A DNA stretch of 64,000 bases from positions 1-64,000 of the forward strand of contig NZ_BAAARY010000002.1 of NCBI RefSeq assembly GCF_039532605.1, written 5' to 3'. This DNA is from Pilimelia columellifera (GTDB lineage Bacteria > Actinomycetota > Actinomycetes > Mycobacteriales > Micromonosporaceae). Position numbers and translations under genes: made by a program. The notes beneath the pieces are model-generated. The model was not told the origin of the DNA and did not search any database. It saw only the letters and a list, made by a program, of their open reading frames with translations. Every line of letters begins with the position of its first letter. The stretch's first letter is position 1. Positions 25,919 to 34,728 of this stretch are shown one piece after another.

Positions 25919-25948
25919 TCGGGCCGGCGGGGGGAGCCGCCGGCCCGA
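25919..25948 (-). terminator. Hairpin terminator of the surface-protein operon
   Basis: Arms 25919-25930 and 25937-25948 pair over 12 bp around GGGGAG. On the minus strand it follows the stop of the exported protein gene by 18 bases. Confidence 0.65.
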
Positions 25949-25966
25949 ACTACCAGACGAATCTGA

Positions 25967-26746
25967 TCAGTTGACGACCTGAATCCGGATGGCGTCGAAG
26001 GCCGGGACCTGGTTGGCCCGCTCCATCATCGGTACCCGGTGTGATCCATCGCCGGCCCACACCGCGCACTGCGCCAAGCCGGCGTTGGGCAAGCCATCGA
26101 CGGCAACCGCCACCTGGTCGGCCCGGGCGCTTCCTCGTCCGTCCTCGGTGGCCTTGAAGAAGGCCGGCTCCAGGTCTGGGTTCTGAGCCACTTTGGCGTT
26201 GTTGAGCATCCGGCAGGCGGTGTGGAAGTGACCGCGTTGCAGACCCTGCCCGTTGAGGAACGACGCTTCCAGGTAGTAGCCGCCGTCAGCGGCTCCCAGG
26301 AACCGGTCCCGGATCAGGTTGCGGGTGCTGACGACCAGCTGGAACGCCTGCCCGACCCGGACCGCCCGCGGCGAGCCGGTGATGAGCAGAGACGGGTTCC
26401 GGGGCGCGTCGCTGACCTCGCCGAACTGCGTGTTGACGCAGCGGTCACCGGCCTCGAAGCCCTGGTGCGGTTGTAGGTTGCTGCCGCCGCAGGCGCGGCC
26501 GACGACCTGCAGGCCATTGATGATCTGGCCACCACGGCCGTTACTGGCCTTAGTACGGTTCCCGGTGTCGGCGGCGGCTTTGGCCCCGGTCCGGGAACCG
26601 ATCCGGGTGCGCTCGTTGGCCGAGGACACCTGCGTGACCGCGACCGTGCCGCCGACGACGGCGATCATGGCCCCGGCGGCGAACAACCGTCGGCCGCGGC
26701 CGGATAAGTAGGCTGCGCCTCTGCGACGCGTCGCTGAGCGGTTCAC
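25967..26746 (-). CDS. Exported protein of unknown function (surface island)
   Basis: 259 residues from GTG 26746 (AAAGGTG 7 bases upstream). Twin Arg-rich start followed by a hydrophobic segment (about 20-40) ending AVTQVSSA serves as signal or anchor. The mature part has Cys at RACGG, DRCVN, TACRM and AQCAVW, i.e. four Cys that could form two disulfides, and strands such as FQLVVSTRNLIRD and YYLEASFLNGQG. No family recognised. Second gene after the DUF4142 gene (47-bp gap). Confidence 0.75.
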   Translation of the reverse strand: MNRSATRRRGAAYLSGRGRRLFAAGAMIAVVGGTVAVTQVSSANERTRIGSRTGAKAAADTGNRTKASNGRGGQIINGLQVVGRACGGSNLQPHQGFEAGDRCVNTQFGEVSDAPRNPSLLITGSPRAVRVGQAFQLVVSTRNLIRDRFLGAADGGYYLEASFLNGQGLQRGHFHTACRMLNNAKVAQNPDLEPAFFKATEDGRGSARADQVAVAVDGLPNAGLAQCAVWAGDGSHRVPMMERANQVPAFDAIRIQVVN

Positions 26747-26793
26747 GGCAGCACCTTTCGTAGACGGGCCGGCGAGATGCCGCCCCGAGGGGT

Positions 26794-27585
26794 CTAGCGG
26801 CGTCGGAGCATCCGGGTCGTGGTGGCGACCGCGGCGACGACTGCCGCCGCCAGCACCACCCAGATGACTGCTGGATCGAATCCTGGACTTGCGGGCAGGC
26901 CGGGGAGGCCCGCCGCCTGCGCTGCGGCCGCCATCGCCGCAGCGCCTGGCGGCGGTGGCGGCGCTTCGGGCAGCGCGTCGTAGTTGACGAAGGTCGTGCT
27001 CTCCAACAGGCGCATGTGCGTCATCACCGCGTCGTTGGCAGTCTCGGAATATGACCGGACCATCTCGTTCCGGGTACCGGCACGAACGCCGGAGATAACC
27101 GTGAAGACCTTTCCGTGGGCGTCCCGCAACAACTGCGCGTAGGCGCGGTCGAACGCGTCGCCACGGAGCTGGGCGAGCTGGTCGAGGAAGTCCTCCTGAT
27201 CGTTGTTGGGAACGCTCGGCAGCGCCACGCCGAGGCGGGCGGCGGCCTGGAGGGTCTGGCGGTCCAGGTCGGCGTGCTGGTCGGCGATGATGCGGCCGAC
27301 CTCCTTGACCCGGGCGCTGGCAGCCCGCTCGGCGGCCAGCTCGCCCGCGGGCATCTCCCACAGGCCAGCCTGACGCACCTTGATGAGCAGGTCACGGTCG
27401 GCGGGACCAAGCGGGCCCCACTGGGTGTTGACCCACCCGCCAGGCATCGAGCCCGGGTTGGTCTGTCGGGCGGTGCCCGGCTCCGCCGTAACCGGCGCAG
27501 CCGTCCAGCCGAGCGTCAGCACCGCGAACAGCATCACGAACAGTGATGACCTGGCCGCGGACCACCGGCTTCGGCGAGACCACAT
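26794..27585 (-). CDS. Exported DUF4142 protein with C-terminal membrane anchor
   Basis: 263 residues from ATG 27585 (GGAGGTG 4 bases upstream). Signal peptide (about 1-36), then a four-helix DUF4142 domain (about 55-195) with the typical DRDLLIKVRQAGLWEM and ARVKEVGRIIADQH; a Pro/Ala-rich linker and a final helix (about 238-258) followed by RRR place the domain outside with a membrane anchor. DUF4142 has a ferritin-like helical fold but no full metal ligand set is evident. First gene of a two-gene operon. Confidence 0.85.
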   Translation of the reverse strand: MWSRRSRWSAARSSLFVMLFAVLTLGWTAAPVTAEPGTARQTNPGSMPGGWVNTQWGPLGPADRDLLIKVRQAGLWEMPAGELAAERAASARVKEVGRIIADQHADLDRQTLQAAARLGVALPSVPNNDQEDFLDQLAQLRGDAFDRAYAQLLRDAHGKVFTVISGVRAGTRNEMVRSYSETANDAVMTHMRLLESTTFVNYDALPEAPPPPPGAAAMAAAAQAAGLPGLPASPGFDPAVIWVVLAAAVVAAVATTTRMLRRR

Positions 27586-27635
27586 ACGCACCTCCGTTGA
27601 GACGCACTCGGACTGTTGATAATTCGAGTGATGCG

Positions 27636-27665
27636 AATATATTGCGATCAAAGATGGGCCGTCAA
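27636..27665 (-). promoter_or_regulatory. Housekeeping-type promoter of the DUF4142 operon
   Basis: Minus-strand TTGACG (27665-27660), 18-base spacer, TATATT (27641-27636). Best sigma70-type match noticed in the window. The start of transcription would be about 27629, giving a leader of roughly 45 bases. Confidence 0.7.
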
Positions 27666-27686
27666 GGCGCGCCTTCGCTTTAAAGC
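27664..27686. promoter_or_regulatory. Two adjacent palindromes overlapping the -35 element
   Basis: AAGGCGCGCCTT (27664-27675) overlaps the -35; GCTTTAAAGC (27677-27686) lies just upstream, centres 12 bp apart. Candidate operator sites. Confidence 0.4.
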
Positions 27687-27950
27687 TATTGACTCTATGA
27701 AAGCCCCTGAAGACCCGCCACAACATCCGCCGAATAGCTGAAGCGAACGGTTCAGTGCGGTCACCACGAAAGCTAGAAGAACAGGCAGAACAACGTATGC
27801 CGCCCTAGCCGACCGGTCGGGACAGGGCACCCGGTTGGCCGACATGAATTACGCACACAAGCCTAGAAGAAATTGATTCAGATTAGCGCCGTACTGCTTT
27901 CGCGACTTGTTCTGGAGTGCGAGACGTACCGTTCCGACGGTGGCCAACAC

Positions 27951-27989
27951 GGTGGCCAGCCGCGCCCCCCACGGTCGCGACTGGCCACC
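27951..27989 (-). terminator. Possible lipoprotein gene terminator
   Basis: GGTGGCCAG and CTGGCCACC, 9-bp perfect arms with 21-base spacer, 24 bases past the lipoprotein stop on the minus strand; no T-run. Confidence 0.4.
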
Positions 27990-28012
27990 ATCCCACCCAC
28001 TATCGACAAGTA

Positions 28013-28711
28013 TCAGTAGCCACCGCCGCCGGACGGCGGCGCGACCGCCTTCGGAGTGCCCTTCGGCAGGCACGAAAGGTTCTTCTTGCCGTCCGGGTCC
28101 ACCACGAACCACACGCCCCCGACGCCCTGGCCGGTCCACTGGCCGGGCTTCTTGTCGCCGACGTAGCGGTACACCGGCCATCCGCCGAGCGTGAGCTGCT
28201 TCGATCCGTCATCGCGGGTGACCGTGCCCACGGTCTCCTCGTCGATCCCGGTCAGCTCCGGGTCGCCATCGGTGTAGGCCGGTGGCCAGACCTTCTCGCA
28301 GTCGCCCTTGCAGTTGCTCTTGGCAGGGTCCGGGGTGTCCTTCTCGAAGCGGTAGAGCACCCACCCCTTGTCGTCGGTGACCATCCGGCCCATCCGCTTG
28401 ACGTCACGCGCGATGAGCTGCGTGGTCAGTTTCTGGTCGGCGTTCTCGCCCCCGGCGTCCCCAGCGTCATCCGCTGCGTCGCCGGCGGCGTCGTCACCTG
28501 CTGCGTCATCGGCTGACGCGCCCTCGTCAACGGCGTCCTCGTCCGCGACATCGCCATCGTCGGCGGCAGCGTCATCGGGGTTCGCCGCCTGGTTGGCCAC
28601 TGGCTGCTGTGCGACTCCGTCGCCACCGACCGGGGCGCAGGCCGACATCGCCATAGCGGCGATAGCGGCGAGCGCGCTGCCGGCGAGCGCGGTTCGGGTG
28701 TTCACTAACAC
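28013..28711 (-). CDS. Lipoprotein with secreted-repeat (PF03640) domains
   Basis: 232 residues (GTG 28711; GTG 28705 is equally possible since AGGAGG lies 4 or 10 bases upstream). Signal peptide with lipobox-like MSAC, so probably lipidated at Cys25. A low-complexity Asp/Ala-rich stretch (about 40-92) follows, then two PF03640-type repeats: GWVLYRFEKDTP with CKGDC and KVWPP, and GGWPVYRYVGDKKPGQ ending GGVWFVV. This fold occurs in surface lipoproteins of unknown, possibly redox-related role. An ECF-like promoter precedes it. Confidence 0.88.
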   Translation of the reverse strand: MLVNTRTALAGSALAAIAAMAMSACAPVGGDGVAQQPVANQAANPDDAAADDGDVADEDAVDEGASADDAAGDDAAGDAADDAGDAGGENADQKLTTQLIARDVKRMGRMVTDDKGWVLYRFEKDTPDPAKSNCKGDCEKVWPPAYTDGDPELTGIDEETVGTVTRDDGSKQLTLGGWPVYRYVGDKKPGQWTGQGVGGVWFVVDPDGKKNLSCLPKGTPKAVAPPSGGGGY

Positions 28712-28777
28712 AGTTCCTCCTGGTGCTGCTGGCGGTATTCCGTCTGCTGCGCCTGGCGCGGCGCCCGTTCGTCAGGT

Positions 28778-28806
28778 AGTACGCAGACCTCGCCGCGAAT
28801 GGATTA
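28778..28806 (-). promoter_or_regulatory. Candidate ECF-sigma promoter of the lipoprotein gene
   Basis: Minus-strand TAATCC (28806-28801), 17-base spacer, CGTACT (28783-28778). Resembles the element before the ECF sigma gene itself (TGATCC, 16 bases, CGTATC). Confidence 0.4.
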
Positions 28807-28844
28807 ACGATTCCAAAAAAACTTTGACCAGGTCCGCTGTGAAC

Positions 28845-28879
28845 AAAAAACGTCCCCTGCCGCGGCACGGCAAGGGACG
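28845..28879 (-). terminator. Intrinsic terminator of the ECF sigma/anti-sigma operon
   Basis: On the minus strand an 11-bp stem with one G-U pair (28879-28869 with 28861-28851), 7-base loop, then six T (28850-28845). It lies 20 bases past the anti-sigma stop; the clearest intrinsic terminator in the window. Confidence 0.85.
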
Positions 28880-28899
28880 CTCTGAGGCGCGGCAATGGA

Positions 28900-29658
28900 T
28901 CAGATATCTACCGCCACCAATAGCTCAGTGCTGCCTGAGCTATCGACCGACTGGACTTCCATACGATCGATGTCGTCGAACTTGACGGCGGTCCCGCCGC
29001 GCAGCTTCAACGCTTCCCTGCGTTCGTTGGTGCCCCAGCCGTTCTTGTCGACCGTCCAGGTCGTGACGACCTCGCCCAGGCCGTCAGCGCGGACCGCGAC
29101 CAGCTGACACTTCAACGGACCCTTGACGCTACGGAGCTCAAGAGCGACGTCGGTGCCCCAGACGCGATCAGCCAACCGCACCGCCGCCTCGACCTTCGTG
29201 CCCGCGTCGGTAGCGCGCTTGGGCGTGACGCCCGCCAGCCCGTCCAGCGGCGATTCGGAATCGGAACGGGGCGCCTCGCTGACCGACGGCAACGCCTGCG
29301 GCAGGCTGTCGCTGCCGCCCCCAATGTTCAGGAACGCCAGCCCACCCACCAGGGCCAGCGCGACCACCCCTGCGGCCAGGGAGAACATCTGCTTGGCCCG
29401 GGCCCGGCTCCGTTCGTAGGTGACGGCGTTGACCATCTCGTCGAGCAGGTGCTCGTCCCGGACGATCTCCTCCATCTCGACGAACGTCTCGCCGTCGACC
29501 TCCGACAGCAGCGACGTCACCGGGAGAATGCCCTCCAGCTCGATCGCGCACCGCTGACAGCCGGCGAGATGGTCCTCGAAGATCTGGGCGTCACGGTCGT
29601 CAAGGATCCCCAACGCATACGACGCGACGTCGTAATGCAGTTCGTCCGACCGATTCAT
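28900..29658 (-). CDS. Zinc-binding anti-sigma factor, membrane-spanning
   Basis: 252 residues. The cytoplasmic ZAS domain has His8 and HLAGCQRC (His30, Cys34, Cys37), the sigma-binding zinc motif. One transmembrane helix (about 91-112) is followed by a ~140-residue extracytoplasmic domain rich in beta strands. It should hold the upstream ECF sigma factor inactive until an envelope or redox signal arrives. Start overlaps the sigma stop (ATGA). Confidence 0.92.
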   Translation of the reverse strand: MNRSDELHYDVASYALGILDDRDAQIFEDHLAGCQRCAIELEGILPVTSLLSEVDGETFVEMEEIVRDEHLLDEMVNAVTYERSRARAKQMFSLAAGVVALALVGGLAFLNIGGGSDSLPQALPSVSEAPRSDSESPLDGLAGVTPKRATDAGTKVEAAVRLADRVWGTDVALELRSVKGPLKCQLVAVRADGLGEVVTTWTVDKNGWGTNERREALKLRGGTAVKFDDIDRMEVQSVDSSGSTELLVAVDI

Positions 29659-30311
29659 TGGGTCACTCCCCGCTGTTCGAGCGCGGCGCGGAGTGCGCGC
29701 AACGCGTAATAGACCCGGGACTTCGCCGTACCCAGTGGCAGTCCCAACGCCGACGCAGCCTCCGGCACGCTGCGCCCACGAAAATACGTCTCGACCAGAA
29801 TTTCCCGGTGCGCCGGGCTCAGCGCGCGTAGCGCGTCGGTGATGGTCATCATCCCGAGCACCTTGTCGGTCTCGTCGCTGGTGGGAAAGAGCTCCAGATC
29901 CCGGTCATAGGTTTCCGGAGCCCGGGCCGACTCACTGCGATACTCATCGATGGCGATGCGTCTCGCGACAGTGACGAGCCAGGGACGCAGGGACTTCTCA
30001 CCATGAGCGCCCAGCTTGTGCGCGTTCCGCCACGCGCGCAGCAGGGTCTCCTGCACGATGTCCTCCGCGCGTTGCATGTCGCCGCCGGTGAGTCGGGACA
30101 CGAACATGAGCAGCGGACCAGCGTGCTGTTCGTAGAGAAGTCGGAGGAGTTCATCCTCGTGGCTCTGGGCTCCCGTTGGGGAATCCCCCCGTCGGGTTCC
30201 AGGTCTCGGCGTCACCGCAACATCATCGCCGTTCCTTGACGTGCCGTCGAGCACCCGCCAACGGTCGGCCACGACGCGAGCGTGGGCGACGGCGTGCGCT
30301 GGTGACGACAT
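29655..30311 (-). CDS. ECF-family RNA polymerase sigma factor
   Basis: 218 residues from ATG 30311 (GGAGG 5 bases upstream). Sigma region 2: LMFVSRLTGGDMQRAEDIVQ and LLRAWRNAH with PWLVTVARRIAIDEYR; region 4: LSPAHREILVETYFRG, PEAASALGLPLGTAKSRVYYALRAL. A ~45-residue N-terminal extension precedes region 2. Co-translated with its anti-sigma factor. Similar to the SigL/SigK-type zinc-anti-sigma groups; exact ECF group not assigned. Confidence 0.93.
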   Translation of the reverse strand: MSSPAHAVAHARVVADRWRVLDGTSRNGDDVAVTPRPGTRRGDSPTGAQSHEDELLRLLYEQHAGPLLMFVSRLTGGDMQRAEDIVQETLLRAWRNAHKLGAHGEKSLRPWLVTVARRIAIDEYRSESARAPETYDRDLELFPTSDETDKVLGMMTITDALRALSPAHREILVETYFRGRSVPEAASALGLPLGTAKSRVYYALRALRAALEQRGVTQ

Positions 30312-30350
30312 CTATGCCTCCGGTGGTGCTGGCGGGCGCTGATGTCATGG

Positions 30351-30378
30351 GATACGGGCCGGTCGGCTGAACGGATCA
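30351..30378 (-). promoter_or_regulatory. Candidate autoregulated ECF promoter
   Basis: Minus-strand TGATCC (30378-30373), 16-base spacer, CGTATC (30356-30351), predicting a start about 33 bases before the sigma ATG. TGAACC/CGT is the known SigL-type pattern. GGCTGA-5-TCAGCC dyad overlaps the -35. Confidence 0.45.
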
Positions 30379-30446
30379 GCCCACCGGCGAAATTTTTCTG
30401 ATCGCCCGTCCGCTGAGGCGACGGCGGCGGAAGGCACCATGGTCGG

Positions 30447-31928
30447 GTGCCAGAAGACACGTTGCTCAGTATCGACGACATCGCCCGACTCCGCGACGCG
30501 CTGACCGCCGCCGACTTCACCGACCAGGGCATCGCCGGCCGACTCGGCCCGGACGCCGTGGCCGCGATCGGACGCGGCGACCACCGCGCCGCGTTACGGG
30601 CCACCGCCGACCGGGACCCGCTCGCCACCCTGATCCGGTTGTTCGTCTGCCAGCAGGTCGAACCCGCCCCCGCCGTCCGGGCGGCGCTCGCCCCGCTGGA
30701 CCTGGACGAGGCGGTGGCCGGCGGCATCGTCACCGACGCGGCGGGTTGCCTGCGGCAGGGCGTCGACCTGCAACCGTACGGCGACCGGTGGTGGATTGTC
30801 GCCGACCCCCCGGCATGGACACACCGAGGCGGCCCGCTGCCGGCCAACCATGTGCTGGGCCTCGGCGGCGCGTCGGCGACCCTCGCGGCGGCGACGATCC
30901 GGGCGCCGGTGCGGACCGCGCTGGATCTGGGCGCCGGCTGCGGCGTGCAGGCGCTGCGGCTGGGCGCCCACGCCGAACGGGTGACTGCCACCGATCTGAG
31001 CCGCCGGGCGCTGCGTTTCGCGGCCACCACAGCCGCGCTGTCCGGCCAGAGCTGGGAGCTGCTCCACGGGGACCTCGCCGCGCCGGTCGCCGGACGCCGG
31101 TTCGACCTGGTGGTGAGCAATCCGCCGTTCGTCGTCGGGCCAGGTCGGGCCACCCACACCTACCGGGACTCCGGCCGCGCCGGCGACGCCATCTGCGCCG
31201 AGCTGGCGGCCGCCGCGCCGTCTCTGCTCACCGAGGGCGGGACCATGCAGTTCCTGGCCAACTGGGCGCATGTGCGGGGCCAGGACTGGCGGGAGCGGGT
31301 CTCCGGCTGGGTGACCGGCACGGGCGTGGACGCGTGGATCATCCAGCGGGAGGTCAGCGACCCGGCATCGTACGTGCGACTGTGGCTGGCCGACGCCGGC
31401 GAGCCGGCCGACCCGCAGCGGATGGCGGACTGGCTGGACTGGTGCGACGCCCAGGGCATCGAGGGCATCGGATTCGGGCTGGTCAGCCTCCGCCGCACCG
31501 ACAGCGCCGCGCCTGTCGTGCGCGCCGAGGAGCTACGCCAACAAGTCGCCGGGGAGTTGGGCGGACACGTCGCCGCTTGGTTCGACCGGCAGCGGTGGCT
31601 GCGTTCCCACGACAGCGGGGCTCTACTGGCCACCCGCTTCCGGGCCGCTGACGGGCTCAAGCTACGTCAGGAGGCCCGCCGGGAGAATGGCGACTGGGCG
31701 GTGACCCGGCAGGTCCTGGCGCTGACCGATGGCCTGCGCTGGCAGGAGGAGGTCGACCCGGTGGCGTTGGCGGTGGTCAGCGGATGCGACGGCGACGCGT
31801 CCCTCGGCGAGCAGCTCACGGTGCTGGCCGCCGCCTACGAGACGCCGGCATGGCAGCTGGGCGCGATGGTGACGCCGCTGGTCGCCCGGCTCGTCGAACG
31901 TGGTCTGCTCGTGCCGGCAGCCGGCTGA
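30447..31928 (+). CDS. Class I SAM-dependent methyltransferase (HemK/RlmG-like)
   Basis: 493 residues, GTG start. An N-terminal ~130-residue helical domain precedes the Rossmann methyltransferase domain with motif I DLGAGCG (160-166), acidic ATDLS and motif IV NPPF (225-228), which suggests amino-group methylation of Gln or a base. The C-terminal ~170 residues resemble a winged-helix extension. It was followed by a D-aminoacyl-tRNA deacylase gene whose ATG overlaps its stop (TGATG), of which only a stub remains. Substrate unknown. Confidence 0.85.
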   Translation: MPEDTLLSIDDIARLRDALTAADFTDQGIAGRLGPDAVAAIGRGDHRAALRATADRDPLATLIRLFVCQQVEPAPAVRAALAPLDLDEAVAGGIVTDAAGCLRQGVDLQPYGDRWWIVADPPAWTHRGGPLPANHVLGLGGASATLAAATIRAPVRTALDLGAGCGVQALRLGAHAERVTATDLSRRALRFAATTAALSGQSWELLHGDLAAPVAGRRFDLVVSNPPFVVGPGRATHTYRDSGRAGDAICAELAAAAPSLLTEGGTMQFLANWAHVRGQDWRERVSGWVTGTGVDAWIIQREVSDPASYVRLWLADAGEPADPQRMADWLDWCDAQGIEGIGFGLVSLRRTDSAAPVVRAEELRQQVAGELGGHVAAWFDRQRWLRSHDSGALLATRFRAADGLKLRQEARRENGDWAVTRQVLALTDGLRWQEEVDPVALAVVSGCDGDASLGEQLTVLAAAYETPAWQLGAMVTPLVARLVERGLLVPAAG

Positions 31929-32035
31929 TGCGGGCCGTGGTCGAGACGGTCAGCCGGGCCAGCGTCAGCGCGGACGGCGGGGCCGCGGCGCCCCAGTTCG
32001 GGCGCGCGAGCCCGCCGCGCTCGCCGAGCGTCTAG
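31928..32035 (+). pseudogene. dtd: Remnant of D-aminoacyl-tRNA deacylase (dtd)
   Basis: The first 17 residues, MRAVVETVSRASVSADG, match the N-terminus of Dtd (typically MRAVVQRVSRASVTVDG). After that the frame loses all similarity (the GPLLVLLG and SQFTL blocks are gone) and stops after 35 residues. The stop TAG shares the sequence CTAG with the convergent spo0M stop. Best read as a gene cut down by a large internal or 3' deletion. Whether an intact copy exists elsewhere cannot be seen. Confidence 0.7.
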
Positions 32036-32820
32036 GAGAAGAGTCCGCGCCGCTGGCACGCCTGCCGCAGCCAACCGTCGAGCTGGGCGGCCCAGTCGGT
32101 CTGGTCGACCGTGGCGTAGTCGACGGTGAAGCGGCCGAAGGCGTCCCGACCCTCAGTGAAGGCCCCGCCGCGTTTGTCGATCTCCAGGACGACCTGGAGG
32201 TGCTGCGGCGTGGCCACGAACGTCAGCTCCAGCTGCTTGATCGCGTTGGCGTACTGGGGCGCCGGGTAGAACTCGATCTCCTGGTAGAACGGCAGCGCCT
32301 GCTGCACGCCGTGGACGCGGCCCTGCTCGTTGTCGGCCCGGCTGAACCGGAAACCGAGTTTGACCAGGGCGTCCAGGATCCGCTCCTGCGCCGGCAACGG
32401 GTGCACCGAAACCTGGTCCAGGTCGCCCTTGTCGACGGCCTTGGCGACTGACAGCTCGGTCCGCAGTCCCATCGTCATGCCGTGCAGCCGCTGGCCGTAG
32501 ACCTCGGTGACCGGCGTCTCCCAGGGCGTCTCGATCCGGAACGGGATGTCGTGTCGCTGGCCGGCCGTCAGCGGGAACGCGCCAGCGACGTGGACCCGGT
32601 GGAACTCCTTGGTCGTCTCATACTCGCTGTCGCCGGACTCGACCTCGACCCGGGTCTCCAGACCAAGCGCAACGTGCTCGATCGCGACATCGTGGTCGCC
32701 CCCCACGATCTTGACCTGGCCCTCCAGGTAGCCGCCCGGGTAGCAGCTCGGGTTGGTGAGCACCGTGTCGACCGTCGGCCCGCCGACGCCGAACGCCTTC
32801 ATCATCCGCTTGAAAACCAC
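32032..32820 (-). CDS. Spo0M-family (arrestin-like) protein
   Basis: 262 residues beginning with the family's VFKRMMKAFGVGGPTVDTVL; two beta-sandwich halves with YPGGYLEGQVKIVGG and FPLTAGQRHDIPFRIETPWETPVTEVYGQRLHGM. A C-terminal ~40 residues (AFGRFTVDYATVDQTDW) is the usual tail. Spo0M controls sporulation in Bacillus; in actinomycetes its role is little known. Divergent from sigB with ~175 bp between. Confidence 0.9.
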   Translation of the reverse strand: MVFKRMMKAFGVGGPTVDTVLTNPSCYPGGYLEGQVKIVGGDHDVAIEHVALGLETRVEVESGDSEYETTKEFHRVHVAGAFPLTAGQRHDIPFRIETPWETPVTEVYGQRLHGMTMGLRTELSVAKAVDKGDLDQVSVHPLPAQERILDALVKLGFRFSRADNEQGRVHGVQQALPFYQEIEFYPAPQYANAIKQLELTFVATPQHLQVVLEIDKRGGAFTEGRDAFGRFTVDYATVDQTDWAAQLDGWLRQACQRRGLFS

Positions 32821-32995
32821 GCGTCCTCCTCAGACATGCCAGATGGCGCGCACGCTACCGCGCGTTGCCCACAACTCACGGCAACCACACGAGCGACTCA
32901 CCGACGTTTCACGGCCACGGCGCCAAGGTGAGCGGCACGTCGGGGCACGACGGCGGCAACAGCTGCCCACACCGGCGCGAGGGAGAGGGAACGGG

Positions 32996-33943
<948 letters not shown>

Positions 33944-33944
33944 T

Positions 33945-33969
33945 CGGCCGCGCGCACGGCGCGCGGCTG
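33945..33969 (+). terminator. sigB terminator hairpin
   Basis: GCCGCGCGC (33947-33955), loop ACG, GCGCGCGGC (33959-33967) plus two further outer pairs, directly after the sigB stop. No T-run. Confidence 0.6.
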
Positions 33970-34037
33970 GTCCCGACCCGACCAGGTAGCATCGGGCGCC
34001 GGAATCCCCAACCGCTGCCGCCCGGAAGGTGTGTGCC

Positions 34038-34721
34038 GTGAAGGACCTCGTGGACACCACCGAGATGTACCTGCGCACAGTCCTCGAACTGGAGGAGGAG
34101 GGCGTCCCGCCGCTGCGGGCTCGGATCGCCGAACGGCTGCGTCAGAGCGGCCCCACTGTCAGCCAGACCGTCGCCCGGATGGAACGCGACGGCCTCCTCA
34201 CCGTCGAGGGCGACCGGCACCTGGCTCTGACCGATCTCGGGCGGGCGCAGGCCGTCGCGGTGATGCGTAAGCACCGGCTGGCCGAGCTGCTGCTGGTCAA
34301 CGTCATCGGTCTGCCCTACGAGGACGCCCACGAGGAGGCGTGCCGTTGGGAGCACGTCATGAGCGACGAGGTCGAGCGGCGGGTCTACGACCTGCTCAAC
34401 CGGCCCACCCGCTCCCCCTACGGCAACCTCATCCCCGGCCTTGAGGGCCTGTCCGGGGACCTTCCCGACGCGACCGACACCTCCGAGGGCGAGCGAAACC
34501 TGGCGTTCCCGGGGCTGACCGGGCAGGTCGTGGTGCGCCGGATCTGCGAGAGCGTGCAGACCGAGGTGGACGTGCTGCGCCAACTCCACGCCGCCGGAGT
34601 GGACCCTGGCGCCACGGTCTCGGTCGCGCAGGACCGGGACAGCGTCATCATCGACCGTGACGGCGGCAAGGTGCGGCTGCCGCGCGAGGTCGCGTCCCGG
34701 GTCTTCGTCACCGCGGGTTGA
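34038..34721 (+). CDS. ideR: Iron-dependent repressor IdeR/DtxR
   Basis: 227 residues from GTG 34038 (GGAAGG 8 bases upstream). With this start every DtxR metal ligand falls at its canonical number: Met10, His79, Glu83, His98, Cys102, Glu105, His106, confirming the start. Winged HTH (about 25-60), dimerisation domain to ~140, SH3-like domain at the end (VVVRRICE). It represses iron-uptake genes when Fe(II) is bound. No IdeR box is evident next to it. Confidence 0.96.
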   Translation: MKDLVDTTEMYLRTVLELEEEGVPPLRARIAERLRQSGPTVSQTVARMERDGLLTVEGDRHLALTDLGRAQAVAVMRKHRLAELLLVNVIGLPYEDAHEEACRWEHVMSDEVERRVYDLLNRPTRSPYGNLIPGLEGLSGDLPDATDTSEGERNLAFPGLTGQVVVRRICESVQTEVDVLRQLHAAGVDPGATVSVAQDRDSVIIDRDGGKVRLPREVASRVFVTAG

Positions 34722-34728
34722 CTCCCGG

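Larger units (their letters stand above)
27586..28012. other. 427-bp intergenic region with promoter and palindromes
   Basis: No gene supported. From the DUF4142 side it holds a good minus-strand promoter (27636-27665), two palindromes around its -35, then about 250 bases of unremarkable lower-GC DNA, and a hairpin after the lipoprotein gene. Confidence 0.5.

Noticed and set aside
27648..27845. 65-residue minus-strand frame with one hydrophobic helix
   Set aside because: It lacks a ribosome site and extends over the DUF4142 promoter; probably chance in a lower-GC intergenic region.
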